A DNA stretch of 33,184 nt from assembly GCF_002901865.1 (NCBI RefSeq), contig NZ_PPQF01000014.1, positions 1 to 33,184 on the forward strand, given 5' to 3'. Every line of letters begins with the position of its first letter. The stretch's first letter is position 1. The notes beneath the pieces are model-generated. The model was not told the DNA's origin and searched no databases. It saw only the letters and a list, made by a program, of their open reading frames with translations. The DNA is from Staphylococcus agnetis (GTDB lineage: Bacteria > Bacillota > Bacilli > Staphylococcales > Staphylococcaceae). Below, one piece after another: positions 8,517 through 18,043 of this stretch. The translations under genes and the position numbers were made by a program.

Positions 8517-8523
8517 TTACTCA

Positions 8524-8565
8524 AGCACTCATTTACCGTCTTTGACTCAATGAGTGCTATTTTTA
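8524..8565 (+). terminator. Terminator of korAB
   Basis: AGCACTCATT (8524-8533) pairs with AATGAGTGCT (8549-8558), a perfect 10-base stem followed by ATTTTTA. The loop holds a small GTC/GAC pairing. The next gene starts only 20-odd bases later, so its expression may rely on read-through. Confidence 0.85.
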
Positions 8566-8586
8566 GATGAAGGAAGGCGTATGATT

Positions 8587-8883
8587 ATGGTAGATACGTT
8601 AATGAGTATTCAAATTATTCCTCAAACACCTCAAGGAAAAAACGTTATACCTTATGTTGACGAAGCGATAGCTGTGATAGATAAATCCGGCTTAAATTAT
8701 CGTGTAGGGCCCCTTGAAACAACAATAGAAGGTGATATGAGCGAATTGCTCATTTTAATTCAACATATTAATGAGCGTATGGTGGAGTTAGAAGTGAGTA
8801 GCGTGATCAGTCAAGTAAAATTTTATCATGTTCCTGAAGGGATAAGTATGGCGACGTTAACAGAAAAATACGATGATGTTTGA
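8587..8883 (+). CDS. MTH1187/YqgV family thiamine-binding-type protein
   Basis: Small cytoplasmic protein (98 residues from this start) of the MTH1187 (DUF77) ferredoxin-like-fold family, members of which bind thiamine. Family features: the MSIQIIPQ first strand, then IPYVDEAIAVIDKSGLNYRVGPLETTIEG, which is the characteristic core. The ATG at 8587 lies nine bases after GGAAGG; the ATG at 8581 is also possible but only three bases from it. The longest frame begins at a GTG inside the korB terminator and is not credible. It sits between TPP-dependent korAB and a ThiW-like gene. The biochemical role is not proven in any staphylococcus that I know of. Confidence 0.8.
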   Translation: MVDTLMSIQIIPQTPQGKNVIPYVDEAIAVIDKSGLNYRVGPLETTIEGDMSELLILIQHINERMVELEVSSVISQVKFYHVPEGISMATLTEKYDDV

Positions 8884-8928
8884 CCTGTCATATGTATTTC
8901 AAGGCCATAGGGCGCATTCAATTTCATT

Positions 8929-8957
8929 TTGCACTTTTTCTTGATTTTTAATATAAT
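8929..8957 (+). promoter_or_regulatory. Probable miaB promoter
   Basis: Perfect TATAAT (8952-8957), 17 bases after a weak TTGCAC (8929-8934). It would drive miaB-ricA-thiW. Confidence 0.55.
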
Positions 8958-8992
8958 GTACTAATGATATATGGGCAGAAAGGGTTTTGCAT

Positions 8993-10534
8993 GTGAATGA
9001 AGAACAAAGAAAAGCGGGCACATTAGATGTGCTTTCGCGACGTAATGATAAAGAAAAAGATTATAGTAAGTACTTTGAACACGTTTATCAACCCCCAAGT
9101 TTAAAAGAAGCCAAAAAACGTGGTAAAGAAGAAGTGGCGTATAATAGAGATTTCCAAATTGATGAAAAATATCGTGGTATGGGTAAAGGGCGTACATTCT
9201 TAATTAAAACTTATGGCTGTCAGATGAATGCACATGACACAGAAGTAATGGCTGGAATTTTTACTGCATTAGGCTATACACCGACAGAAGATGTGAATGT
9301 AGCGGATGTCATTTTATTAAATACATGTGCAATTCGTGAAAATGCAGAGAATAAAGTGTTTGGCGAAATCGGTAACTTAAAACATATTAAACAAGAACGC
9401 CCAGATTGTTTGATTGGTGTTTGTGGTTGTATGTCACAGGAAGAATCAGTAGTCAATAAAATTTTAAAATCTTACCAAAACGTTGATATGATTTTTGGAA
9501 CACATAACATTCATCGCCTCCCTCAAATTTTAGAAGAAGCATATTTATCTAAAGCGATGGTTGTGGAAGTTTGGTCTAAAGAAGGCGATGTCATTGAAAA
9601 TCTACCTAAAGTACGTGAAGGTCGTATTAAAGCATGGGTGAATATTATGTATGGTTGTGACAAATTCTGTACATATTGTATTGTTCCTTTTACTCGAGGT
9701 AAAGAACGTAGCCGTCGCCCACACGATATTATAGAAGAAGTTCGTGACTTAGCGCGTCAAGGTTACCAAGAGATTACGTTACTTGGTCAGAATGTTAACT
9801 CATATGGTAAAGATTTAGAAGATCTTGATTACGGTTTAGGTGATTTATTAGAAGATATTGCTAAAATTGACATTCCTCGCGTACGCTTTACTACAAGTCA
9901 CCCTTGGGACTTCACAGATCGTATGATTGAAGTGATTGCCAAAGGCGGCAATATTGTACCGCACATTCATTTGCCAGTCCAATCTGGTAATAATCAAGTG
10001 CTTAAAATTATGGGACGTAAATATTCACGTGAAAGCTATTTGGATTTAGTTCGTCGCATTAAAACTGCGATTCCAGATGTGGCACTTACAACTGATATTA
10101 TCGTAGGCTATCCTAATGAAACGGAAGAACAATTTGTAGAGACGCTTTCCCTTTATGAAGAAGTAGGCTTTGAGCATGCTTATACGTACTTATATTCTCA
10201 ACGTGATGGTACACCTGCAGCTAAAATGAAAGATAATGTGCCTACAGATGTAAAAAAAGAACGTCTGCAACGTTTAAATCGTTTAGTTGGGGAATATTCA
10301 GCACGTGCATTGGCGCAATATGAAGGTCAAACAGTTAAAGTCCTTTGTGAGGGTGCGAGTAAAAAAGATGAACATGTGTTAGCAGGCTATACTGAAAAGA
10401 ACAAGCTCGTTAACTTCCGTGCACCAAAAGAAGTTATTGGCAAAATTGTTGATGTTAAAATTGTTGAAGCGAAACAATTCTCATTAAATGGTGAATTTGT
10501 AGGCGTTTCTGAAGGTGCAATGGTGACGCAATAA
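8993..10534 (+). CDS. miaB: tRNA-2-methylthio-N6-isopentenyladenosine synthase MiaB
   Basis: Radical-SAM methylthiotransferase that adds the 2-methylthio group to i6A37 of tRNA, the step after MiaA (also in this window). From the GTG start it has 513 residues. The N-terminal domain holds the three cysteines of the auxiliary cluster (Cys76 in GCQMN, Cys112 in NTCAIRE, Cys146 in GCMSQ). The radical-SAM triad is Cys222, Cys226, Cys229 (GCDKFCTYC), and a C-terminal TRAM RNA-binding domain follows. GTG is eight bases after AAAGGG and gives MNEEQRK, the start I remember for the S. aureus protein; the upstream TTG is too close to the ribosome site. Its stop overlaps the ricA start (TAATG). Confidence 0.96.
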   Translation: MNEEQRKAGTLDVLSRRNDKEKDYSKYFEHVYQPPSLKEAKKRGKEEVAYNRDFQIDEKYRGMGKGRTFLIKTYGCQMNAHDTEVMAGIFTALGYTPTEDVNVADVILLNTCAIRENAENKVFGEIGNLKHIKQERPDCLIGVCGCMSQEESVVNKILKSYQNVDMIFGTHNIHRLPQILEEAYLSKAMVVEVWSKEGDVIENLPKVREGRIKAWVNIMYGCDKFCTYCIVPFTRGKERSRRPHDIIEEVRDLARQGYQEITLLGQNVNSYGKDLEDLDYGLGDLLEDIAKIDIPRVRFTTSHPWDFTDRMIEVIAKGGNIVPHIHLPVQSGNNQVLKIMGRKYSRESYLDLVRRIKTAIPDVALTTDIIVGYPNETEEQFVETLSLYEEVGFEHAYTYLYSQRDGTPAAKMKDNVPTDVKKERLQRLNRLVGEYSARALAQYEGQTVKVLCEGASKKDEHVLAGYTEKNKLVNFRAPKEVIGKIVDVKIVEAKQFSLNGEFVGVSEGAMVTQ

Positions 10535-10914
10535 TGTTTAAAAAGGATGATATTATCCTCCGTGCCAAAGCACTTAGCGCTGACATTGAGGCTTTAGATG
10601 TGATTCAAAATTATAGACATATAGAAGCGCAAATACATCATCATCCGCAAATTGCCAAACATATGGATGCGTTGAAACAGAATCAAAAGCAATCCGTGAA
10701 TTTCCAAAATTATAATAAACCCAACGCATATGAGCGCTCAGAAGAAACCATTTCTAATATTCGCGCTGAAATTGATGCGTATCCTATTGTAGGTCAATTT
10801 AGACAATCTCAAGAGGAAGCTAATGAAACGCTCCATCTCATAATTGAAACTTTAGCAACCAGACTTCAAGGTGCACATCACTTCTCTGGTTCTACACATC
10901 GTAAAGAGGAGTGA
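10534..10914 (+). CDS. ricA: RicA (YmcA) family regulator of RNase Y
   Basis: 126-residue, mostly helical cytoplasmic protein of the YlbF/YmcA (Com_YlbF) family. In Bacillus, RicA forms the Y-complex with RicF and RicT, which directs RNase Y processing of operon mRNAs such as glnRA; rny and glnRA are both in this window. Its A of ATG is shared with the miaB stop codon, so translation is coupled. The protein contains no cysteine at all, whereas Bacillus RicA is reported to supply C-terminal cysteines for iron-sulfur clusters. The His-rich patches (QIHHHPQ, GAHHFSG) are notable. Identification rests on family pattern and position next to miaB. Confidence 0.85.
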   Translation: MFKKDDIILRAKALSADIEALDVIQNYRHIEAQIHHHPQIAKHMDALKQNQKQSVNFQNYNKPNAYERSEETISNIRAEIDAYPIVGQFRQSQEEANETLHLIIETLATRLQGAHHFSGSTHRKEE

Positions 10915-10918
10915 TACT

Positions 10919-11428
10919 TTGAACAATAAAAAACTTACATTAACGGCACTTTTTATCGCGGTTAATGTTCTATTAAGTACAATTGTGGTCATTCCAATTG
11001 GTCCGTTTAAAGGAGTACCTGTGCAACATTTTATTAATGTATTGAGTGCGGTTATTTTAGGTCCATGGTTTGGACTGGCACAGGCATTTTTATCGTCACT
11101 CATTCGTTTACTTCTAGGTACAGGTACGCCGTTTGCATTTCCAGGAAGCATGGTGGGGGTTTTAGTCGCAAGTTTATTTTATTACGTGAATAAACATTTA
11201 TTTGTAGCTTCAATTGGTGAAGTGATTGGCACAGGGATTATTGGAAGTTTACTTTGTATTCCTATAGCGTGGTTGATAGGTTTTGATGGTATGATGATTA
11301 AACCACTCATGGCGACGTTTTTATTATCGAGTCTAGTTGGCGCTTCATTAAGTTATGTGCTCTTGATAATATTAAAAAAGCGACATAAGTTGCCTAATTT
11401 AGATAAAAAATCAAAGCGCAAATTTTAA
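10919..11428 (+). CDS. thiW: ThiW-type ECF transporter substrate-binding membrane protein
   Basis: Integral membrane protein of about five or six helices, 169 residues from the TTG start. It matches the ThiW family: the LTALFIAVNVLLS first helix, then GPFKGVPVQHFINVLSAVILGP and GTPFAFPGSMVGVLVA, the family's conserved loops. ThiW proteins are S components of energy-coupling-factor transporters, thought to take up the thiazole precursor of thiamine. TTG lies seven bases after AGAGGAG; the longer frame would overlap ricA. The ECF energising module is not in this window, as expected for a shared module. It ends the miaB operon before a terminator. The substrate is inferred from the family only. 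Confidence 0.85.
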   Translation: MNNKKLTLTALFIAVNVLLSTIVVIPIGPFKGVPVQHFINVLSAVILGPWFGLAQAFLSSLIRLLLGTGTPFAFPGSMVGVLVASLFYYVNKHLFVASIGEVIGTGIIGSLLCIPIAWLIGFDGMMIKPLMATFLLSSLVGASLSYVLLIILKKRHKLPNLDKKSKRKF

Positions 11429-11437
11429 ATATATGAT

Positions 11438-11470
11438 AAAGATGGGGGATGTAATCTTCCATCTTTTTTT
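11438..11470 (+). terminator. Terminator of the miaB-ricA-thiW unit
   Basis: AAAGATGG (11438-11445) pairs with CCATCTTT (11459-11466), followed by further T residues. Confidence 0.88.
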
Positions 11471-11492
11471 ATAAATTCCTGTCAAATATCGC

Positions 11493-11662
11493 TATAATAT
11501 TATCAACCAGGTAACCGATGCCGTGTGTGCCAAGTTTAATGTCGTATAGTGAGATTATGAACACCACATTGAATATGACTTCCTAACATTCGAGTCAACG
11601 TTTGAAATCTGTTAAACTAATTACATTATTAAGTTGAGAAATAGAAGGAAAGTGAAAAAATA
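11493..11662 (+). other. Long leader region before mutS
   Basis: A TATAAT (11493-11498) without a good -35 box opens about 165 bases with no reading frame of note. I see no strong hairpin or riboswitch motif. A TTGAAA at 11602-11607 could belong to a second, weak promoter closer to mutS. Confidence 0.3.
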
Positions 11663-14275
11663 ATGACAACAGTCACGCCTATGATGAAACAATATTTAAA
11701 TATAAAATCGCAACACACAGATGCTTTACTTTTTTTCCGCTTAGGAGATTTTTATGAATTATTTTATGATGATGCGGTGACCGCTTCTCGTGTGTTAGAA
11801 ATTACATTAACGAAACGAGATGCAAAAAAAGACAATCCCATTCCAATGGCTGGTGTACCTTATCATTCTGCGGATGGGTATATTGAAACATTAATACAAA
11901 ACGGTTTCAAAGTGGCAATATGTGAACAAATGGAAGATCCTAGACAAGTAAAAGGGATGGTTAAACGAGAAGTTGTTCGCGTCGTAACGCCAGGCACTTT
12001 GATTGAGAGAGGCGGCATCGATGAATCCCAAAATAATTATATTGTAAGTTTTATACACCACAATAATCAATATGCATTAAGTTACTGTGATGTGAGTACA
12101 GGTGAACTCAAAGTCACACATTTTGAAGATCCAAGTACATTGATTAATGAAGTAACGACAATCCAACCCAATGAAATTGTAGTGGACCAACCACTTACTG
12201 ACGAATTGAAACGTCAATTCAGCATGATTACGGAAACGGTAACTGTCCGCGAATCTTTATCAGACTCTACATATAAGGTAAATACCATTTCGCATCCTAC
12301 AATGACACGCGCCGTTCAAATCTTACTAGATTATATTTTTGATACGCAAAAACGTGATTTATCCCATATTGAAGAAGTTGTTACATATCAGGCGTTAGAT
12401 TATATGAAAATGGATTTTTATGCGAAACGCAATTTAGAATTAACGGAGAGTATTCGCTTAAAGTCAAAAAAAGGTACATTGTTATGGTTAATGGATAAAA
12501 CGAAAACACCAATGGGAGCGAGACGTTTAAAACAATGGATTGATCGGCCATTAATTCAACGTTCTGATATTGAACAACGACATGATGCAGTTGCGCAATT
12601 GATTAATCATTTTATAGCGCGAGATACTTTAAGAAGTTATTTAAACGAAGTGTATGATATCGAGCGTTTAGTGGGACGTGTGAGTTTTGGAAACGTCAAT
12701 GCAAAAGATCTTGTGCAATTAAAACATTCTATTGCACAAATTCCACTCATCAAAGCGTTACTTGAAACGATTGATTCTGATGCAGTTGCACATTTTAATG
12801 CGCTTGAACCATTGGATGATTTGCTACATACCCTACAAGAAAGTTTAGTAGACGAGCCTCCATTATCAGTAAAAGAAGGTGGCTTATTTAAAGAAGGGTA
12901 TCATACGCAACTGGATGAATACTTAGATGCTTCACGTAATGGTAAAACATGGTTAGCAGAATTACAAGCTAAAGAGCGTGAGCGAACAGGCATTAAATCA
13001 TTAAAAATTAGTTTTAACAAAGTATTTGGGTATTACATTGAAATTACACGTGCAAACCTTACCCAATTTAACCCAGCAGAATATGGTTATGAGCGTAAAC
13101 AAACACTCGCAAATTCCGAGCGTTTTATTACAGACGAATTAAAAGAAAAAGAAGCTATTATTTTAGGGGCGCAAGAAAAATCTGTTGAGTTAGAGTACGC
13201 GCTTTTTACTGAATTACGCTCATATGTAAAAACATTTACTGAACGGTTACAACAACAAGCGAAAATGATTTCCGAATTGGACTGTTTACAAAGCTTTGCA
13301 GAAATTGCACAAGCTTATAATTACGTTAGGCCTACATTTAGTCATGACCAAACATTGGATTTAAAAGCATCGCGTCATCCAGTGGTTGAGCGTGTAATGG
13401 ACTATAATGATTATGTGCCAAATGATTGTTATTTAGATGCATCTGAATTTATATACTTAATTACTGGCCCTAATATGTCAGGGAAATCAACGTACATGCG
13501 CCAAGTTGCAATCATTAGCATTATGGCTCAAATGGGCGCGTATGTGCCATGTGAATCAGCGGTGCTTCCGATATTCGATCAAATTTTCACACGTATTGGT
13601 GCTGCTGATGATTTGGTGTCGGGTAAGAGTACGTTCATGGTAGAAATGTTGGAAGCACAAAAAGCATTGAAACATGCCACGCCGAACAGTTTAATTATAT
13701 TTGATGAAATCGGACGGGGTACGTCAACATATGATGGTTTAGCATTAGCACAAGCTATGATCGAATACGTTGCAGAAACATCAAAAGCTAAAACGTTGTT
13801 CTCGACACATTATCATGAACTAACTGAACTTGAAGCAGCGTTACCAAGTTTAAAAAACGTACATGTTGCAGCAAACGAATATAAAGGCGAGCTGATATTT
13901 TTACACAAAGTTAAACCGGGTGCGGTTGCACATAGTTATGGTATACAAGTCGCGAAGCTTGCAGACTTACCTGAAGCAGTGATTTCACGCGCTCAAGTCA
14001 TTTTAGATGCTTTTGAATCAGATTCGAATACATCTGCGTATCAGCAGCATGTACATCCGAAACATTTAGATATCAAAGATGGTATTGAGGACGAGGTCAC
14101 AACATACGACCCTAAAACACCAGATGCACGCATAGAGCAAGCTACCTTTAATTTATTTGAAAATGAAATGACAGAAAGTGAAATTGAACAAGAAATTAAA
14201 GATTTGAATATATCACAAATGACCCCAATTGATGCATTAATTAAACTAAATGAATTACAAAATAAACTTAAATAG
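11663..14275 (+). CDS. mutS: DNA mismatch repair protein MutS
   Basis: Mismatch-recognition ATPase that recruits MutL. The 870 residues cover all domains: the mismatch-reading Phe30-Tyr31-Glu32 in GDFYELF, connector and lever domains, Walker A GPNMSGKS at 602-609, Walker B with Asp681-Glu682 in [13 protein letters not shown], and a C-terminal helical tail ending in the oligomerisation region. The ATG follows AAGGA by a long 13-base gap and no better start is in frame. mutL begins 12 bases after the stop, so the two form an operon. Confidence 0.97.
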   Translation: MTTVTPMMKQYLNIKSQHTDALLFFRLGDFYELFYDDAVTASRVLEITLTKRDAKKDNPIPMAGVPYHSADGYIETLIQNGFKVAICEQMEDPRQVKGMVKREVVRVVTPGTLIERGGIDESQNNYIVSFIHHNNQYALSYCDVSTGELKVTHFEDPSTLINEVTTIQPNEIVVDQPLTDELKRQFSMITETVTVRESLSDSTYKVNTISHPTMTRAVQILLDYIFDTQKRDLSHIEEVVTYQALDYMKMDFYAKRNLELTESIRLKSKKGTLLWLMDKTKTPMGARRLKQWIDRPLIQRSDIEQRHDAVAQLINHFIARDTLRSYLNEVYDIERLVGRVSFGNVNAKDLVQLKHSIAQIPLIKALLETIDSDAVAHFNALEPLDDLLHTLQESLVDEPPLSVKEGGLFKEGYHTQLDEYLDASRNGKTWLAELQAKERERTGIKSLKISFNKVFGYYIEITRANLTQFNPAEYGYERKQTLANSERFITDELKEKEAIILGAQEKSVELEYALFTELRSYVKTFTERLQQQAKMISELDCLQSFAEIAQAYNYVRPTFSHDQTLDLKASRHPVVERVMDYNDYVPNDCYLDASEFIYLITGPNMSGKSTYMRQVAIISIMAQMGAYVPCESAVLPIFDQIFTRIGAADDLVSGKSTFMVEMLEAQKALKHATPNSLIIFDEIGRGTSTYDGLALAQAMIEYVAETSKAKTLFSTHYHELTELEAALPSLKNVHVAANEYKGELIFLHKVKPGAVAHSYGIQVAKLADLPEAVISRAQVILDAFESDSNTSAYQQHVHPKHLDIKDGIEDEVTTYDPKTPDARIEQATFNLFENEMTESEIEQEIKDLNISQMTPIDALIKLNELQNKLK

Positions 14276-14287
14276 AAGGTGATGGAT

Positions 14288-16237
14288 ATGGGGCGCATTA
14301 GAACCTTACACACGTCACTCGCCAATAAAATCGCTGCCGGCGAAGTGGTTGAAAGACCGAGTTCAGTCGTGAAGGAATTACTAGAAAATAGTATTGATGC
14401 CGGTGCAACTGAGATCAATATTGAAGTTGTAGAGTCTGGTATTGCTGAAATTCGTATTGTCGATAACGGTTCTGGCATTGAAGAAGAAGATTTACCGTTA
14501 GTTTTCCACCGTCATGCAACGAGTAAGTTAGTCGAAGATGATGATTTATTTCATATTCGTACGTTAGGATTTCGTGGTGAAGCATTAGCGAGTATTGCAT
14601 CAGTAGCTAAAGTGACATTGCAAACCTCAACTGATGGCATAGATGGTTATGAAGTATATGCTGAAGATGGTGTAATCCATGAACAAAAACCAGCTAAAGC
14701 GAGACGTGGAACAGATATCAAAGTCACATCATTGTTCTACAATACACCAGCAAGACTTAAATACATTAAAAGTTTATATACAGAATTAGGTAAGATAACG
14801 GATATTGTGAATAGAATGGCGATGAGTCATCCACACATTCGTATGACCTTAAAAAATGATGGTAAGACGATGCTACAAACGAATGGTTCTGGTCGCACAA
14901 ACGAAGTCATGGCTGAAATTTATGGTATGAAAGTCGCTCGTGATTTAGTTGAAATTACAGGTGAAACGAGCGACTATCGTATTCATGGGTTTGTAGCAAA
15001 GCCTGAACATTCCAGAAGTAATCGACATTATATCTCTCTTTTTATTAATGGACGTTACATTAAAAATTTCGTGCTGAACAAAGCTGTTCAAGAAGGTTAT
15101 CACACGTTACTTACAATTGGTCGGTTCCCAATTGTCTACATTAATATAGAAATGGATCCCATTCTTGTCGATGTCAACGTACATCCTACAAAATTAGAAG
15201 TACGTTTATCCAAAGAAGAGCAATTGTATTCATTGATTGTTGAAAAAATAAAAGCAGCATTCAAGCAAAAAGTGCTGATTCCTAAAAACGATTTGAGTGC
15301 CAAATATCAACCTAAAAAGGTATTAAAACAGTTTGAGCAACAAAAAATGGCATTTGATCAACAACATATTAAAAAAAATCCGCCCAACTCCAAAATTGAA
15401 GAAACGAATGTGGAAGAACCTTCATATAAAGAGGATGCAACAACAGAAGTAACAAATAATTCTACGCCTTCGTCAGAGGAATATACGAATGATGCGCATC
15501 AATCGTATGATAAACATCATAACGCTACATCGAATGATCAGGTGGATGCCTATACACAGGCGCAACGAGATATTTTATCCGGTCTGGATGCGCAATACGA
15601 TACTTCAGATAGTCAGCCATCCATGTCTGTGGATAACGCGAAACAATTCACACCGCGTATTCCTTATATGGAAGTGGTAGGACAAGTGCACGGTACTTAT
15701 ATTGTGGCTCAAAATGATGAAGGAATGTATTTAATTGATCAGCATGCAGCACAAGAGCGTATTAAGTATGAATACTTTAGAGATAAAATTGGAGAAGTCA
15801 GCAATGAAAACCAAAATTTACTCATTCCTTTAACGTTTACATTTACAAAAGACGAACAACTTTTTATAGAAGAAAATATAGAAGCCCTTCAACGTGCGGG
15901 TATCTTTTTGGAACCTTTTGGGGGGCACGACTATATTGTGAATAGCTATCCAGTATGGTTCCCTCAAGAAGCGGTAGAAGAAACCATTAAAGACATCATT
16001 CATTATGCATTAGAACATAAAACGGTTAACATCGCTAAATTCAGAGAAGAACTTGCGATTATGATGAGTTGTAAAAAATCAATTAAAGCCAATCATTATT
16101 TGAAAAACAATGAAATGGCAGATTTAATCAATCAACTCCGTCAAATGGAAGACCCATTTACTTGTCCACACGGCAGACCTATTATCATTAACTTTACAAA
16201 TTACGAATTAGAACGACTTTTTAAACGTATACAATAA
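14288..16237 (+). CDS. mutL: DNA mismatch repair endonuclease MutL
   Basis: GHKL ATPase and latent nicking endonuclease of mismatch repair; this lineage lacks MutH, so MutL cuts the new strand. 649 residues from the ATG at 14288, six bases after AGGTG. Upstream GTG and ATG codons fall in the ribosome site. Visible motifs: catalytic Glu30 and Asn34 in [19 protein letters not shown], and [10 protein letters not shown] variable acidic linker spans about 340-450. The C-terminal endonuclease motif DQHA-x2-E-x4-E starts at Asp484 and the Zn-linked CPHGRP is at 626-631. All active-site residues are present. Confidence 0.97.
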   Translation: MGRIRTLHTSLANKIAAGEVVERPSSVVKELLENSIDAGATEINIEVVESGIAEIRIVDNGSGIEEEDLPLVFHRHATSKLVEDDDLFHIRTLGFRGEALASIASVAKVTLQTSTDGIDGYEVYAEDGVIHEQKPAKARRGTDIKVTSLFYNTPARLKYIKSLYTELGKITDIVNRMAMSHPHIRMTLKNDGKTMLQTNGSGRTNEVMAEIYGMKVARDLVEITGETSDYRIHGFVAKPEHSRSNRHYISLFINGRYIKNFVLNKAVQEGYHTLLTIGRFPIVYINIEMDPILVDVNVHPTKLEVRLSKEEQLYSLIVEKIKAAFKQKVLIPKNDLSAKYQPKKVLKQFEQQKMAFDQQHIKKNPPNSKIEETNVEEPSYKEDATTEVTNNSTPSSEEYTNDAHQSYDKHHNATSNDQVDAYTQAQRDILSGLDAQYDTSDSQPSMSVDNAKQFTPRIPYMEVVGQVHGTYIVAQNDEGMYLIDQHAAQERIKYEYFRDKIGEVSNENQNLLIPLTFTFTKDEQLFIEENIEALQRAGIFLEPFGGHDYIVNSYPVWFPQEAVEETIKDIIHYALEHKTVNIAKFREELAIMMSCKKSIKANHYLKNNEMADLINQLRQMEDPFTCPHGRPIIINFTNYELERLFKRIQ

Positions 16238-16247
16238 GGGGGCAAAC

Positions 16248-16781
16248 ATGAAACCAAATATATTACCTGCAATACGATCAATGAAAAGTCTAGAAAAATT
16301 GACGCAAACCGATTACAAAACATGTGTGATTCTTGATACGCACATCGGTCATCTTAAAAGTATGATGCAGTTTATTCATAGTAAACATTTGCACCCGTTT
16401 ATTCATATCGATCTAATAAAAGGTATGAGTCATGATGAATATGCGTGTGAATACATTATTCAATCGTATAAACCAAAAGGGATTGTGTCGACAAAATCAA
16501 AGGTTATTAAGAAAGCAAAGGCATTAGGTGTCATCACGATATTTCGCGTGTTTATTATTGACAGTCATGCGCTTGAACGTAGTATCAGTTTAATTCAACG
16601 TATTGAACCAGATTTTGTTGAGGTACTTCCTGGTATCGCGAATAAAGTTATAGAACGTATTTACAACGAAACTGGTGTAAAAGTGATTGCAGGTGGATTA
16701 ATCAGTACAGAACAAGAAGTAATTTCAGCAATAGAAAGTGGCGCAACATATGTGACAACAAGTGAAGAACGTTTGTGGTAA
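16248..16781 (+). CDS. glpP: Glycerol-responsive antiterminator GlpP
   Basis: Cytoplasmic RNA-binding protein that, with glycerol-3-phosphate, prevents termination in the leaders of glycerol genes. The 177 residues match the GlpP family: the ILPAIRSMKSLEKL start, FIHIDLIKGMSHDEYACEYI, the TIFRVFIIDSHAL segment and the VKVIAGGLIST end of a TIM-barrel-like fold. The ATG is five bases after GGGGG and ten bases after mutL, so it probably shares the mutSL transcript. Its presumed RNA targets are the leaders at about 17963-18020 and 20475-20532. A peptidase gene lies between it and glpF. Confidence 0.93.
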   Translation: MKPNILPAIRSMKSLEKLTQTDYKTCVILDTHIGHLKSMMQFIHSKHLHPFIHIDLIKGMSHDEYACEYIIQSYKPKGIVSTKSKVIKKAKALGVITIFRVFIIDSHALERSISLIQRIEPDFVEVLPGIANKVIERIYNETGVKVIAGGLISTEQEVISAIESGATYVTTSEERLW

Positions 16782-16805
16782 TCATGAAACAAAGGGGAGA
16801 TTGAA

Positions 16806-17837
16806 ATGATTAAACCAAAACCATTAAGTAAAGGTGATACCATCGCAATTGTTTCACCATCATCAGGATTAGCAGGCGAACCAACTATAAAGTGGCGTAC
16901 TGAACAAGGTATACGCTATATTGAACAAATGGGCTATCGTGTCAAAGTGATGCCCGAAGCGCTAAACACCATTCAGTGGAATTATGACCACCCTGAATTA
17001 CGTGCTCAAACATTGATGGAGGCATTTCAAGACGATGAAGTAAAAGCAATTTTATGTACGATTGGTGGTTATGAGTCGGTACGTATCATTCCATTTATTG
17101 ATGATGCAGTGATTCAACAAAATCCCAAAATTTTTATTGGGTATTCAGACATAACGCCATTACATCTCTATTTTAATCGGTTAGGATTAACAACTTTCTA
17201 TGGCCCAGCTTTACTCACAGACTTTGCAGAAAATGGGGGTGCTGACGCTTATACGATGTCGGCACTTTTCTCTTTAATTAGCGAGGATAAATCGTTTGGT
17301 CCACTTCAACCAATCCCTTATTTTCGGAAGTTTGGTCTGAAATGGGAAGCACATTTACGACATTTCGAACGCGAAAAAATACCCGCTAATGATATTACAG
17401 TTTTACATGGTCAAGGCACTGTGTCAGGCTCGTTAATTGGTGGTTGTTTCGAGTCGCTTGATAAATTAAGAGGAACAACGTATTTTCCCCCAATAGATGC
17501 CTTTAACAATGCGATTTTATTTATCGAAACATCTGAAGTCCATACACCACAATGGTCGTTTGAAGAATCACTTCGCACATGGGGGCTTATGGGGGTATTC
17601 CAACGCATCAATGCTTTAATTGTGGGACGACCACATGACGGCGTCCTTCAAAATGAGTATCATGCCTCTATTTTAAAAGTGTTAAAAGAATTTCATGAAA
17701 ATGACTTGATTGTTGTAGTCAATGTTCCTATTGGTCATAATGAACCTAAAGCGACATTACCATTAGGCATTCATGCAACTGTACATACAGATCCGTGTAA
17801 AATTTCAATTGATGCTTCGGCAGTAAGTCACAAATAA
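16806..17837 (+). CDS. S66 family peptidase (LD-carboxypeptidase / MccF-like)
   Basis: Serine peptidase of the LD-carboxypeptidase superfamily, whose members trim L,D-bonds in muropeptides or, as MccF, cleave microcin C-type toxins. 343 residues with no signal peptide, so it is cytoplasmic. The expected catalytic triad is visible: Ser114 in the nucleophile elbow GYSDIT, Glu241 in FIETSEV and His311 in PIGHNEP, plus the GGCFESL loop. The ATG is preceded by AAAGGGGAG. It lies 24 bases after glpP and before the glpF promoter, probably in the mutSL-glpP transcript. I do not remember a gene at this place in S. aureus. Cell-wall recycling versus toxin immunity cannot be decided from sequence. Confidence 0.88.
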   Translation: MIKPKPLSKGDTIAIVSPSSGLAGEPTIKWRTEQGIRYIEQMGYRVKVMPEALNTIQWNYDHPELRAQTLMEAFQDDEVKAILCTIGGYESVRIIPFIDDAVIQQNPKIFIGYSDITPLHLYFNRLGLTTFYGPALLTDFAENGGADAYTMSALFSLISEDKSFGPLQPIPYFRKFGLKWEAHLRHFEREKIPANDITVLHGQGTVSGSLIGGCFESLDKLRGTTYFPPIDAFNNAILFIETSEVHTPQWSFEESLRTWGLMGVFQRINALIVGRPHDGVLQNEYHASILKVLKEFHENDLIVVVNVPIGHNEPKATLPLGIHATVHTDPCKISIDASAVSHK

Positions 17838-17901
17838 CCTTAAATTTTAGAGTGTTTTGTAATGAAAATTGTAAAGCGCGTTTTAATCCTTTGAAATGTT
17901 A

Positions 17902-17930
17902 TTGACAACGCTTACATCGAGATGTAATAT
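17902..17930 (+). promoter_or_regulatory. glpFK promoter
   Basis: Perfect TTGACA (17902-17907), 17-base spacer, TAATAT (17925-17930). A cre-like site overlaps the -35 box and spacer. Confidence 0.8.
17903..17916. promoter_or_regulatory. cre-like catabolite repression site
   Basis: TGACAACGCTTACA fits the CcpA-site consensus TGWAANCGNTNWCA with one mismatch (C for A at position 4). It covers the glpF -35, a position suited to repression by CcpA when glucose is present. Confidence 0.65.
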
Positions 17931-17962
17931 TAAAAACAAGTTAATAGATGAATCGAGACGCT

Positions 17963-18023
17963 AGAGACTTCTTCGCACGTGTTATTAATAATAGTAATAC
18001 GGTCAGCTAGGGGTCTTTTTGTC
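17963..18023 (+). promoter_or_regulatory. glpFK leader terminator, presumed GlpP target
   Basis: AGAGAC (17963-17968) can pair with GTCTTT (18013-18018, one G-U), followed by T residues. Inside it GTGTTATTA (17979-17987) pairs with TAGTAATAC (17992-18000) using two wobbles. Location and layered structure resemble the GlpP-controlled leader before glpD. In Bacillus, GlpP with glycerol-3-phosphate opens such terminators; action here is inferred. Confidence 0.6.
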
Positions 18024-18043
18024 TTTTCAAGGGAGGAAAAATA

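Noticed and set aside
8554..8586. N-terminal extension of the thiamine-binding-type protein
   Set aside because: It would start at a GTG inside the korAB terminator stem, without a ribosome site.
10852..11151. 99-codon minus-strand frame opposite ricA and thiW
   Set aside because: It is a shadow of two overlapping real genes; no ribosome site or family resemblance.
11429..11662. Riboswitch or T-box before mutS
   Set aside because: The region is long enough, but no conserved aptamer core, T-box sequence or second terminator could be found.
14041..14478. 145-codon minus-strand frame across the mutS-mutL junction
   Set aside because: It lies antisense to the conserved MutS tail and MutL ATPase domain, with no start signals and a low-complexity Ser/Ile-rich product.
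17870..17889. Second cre site at TGTAAAGCGCGTTTTA
   Set aside because: It looks palindromic around GCGC but is two bases too long for the CcpA consensus; the site at 17903-17916 fits better.
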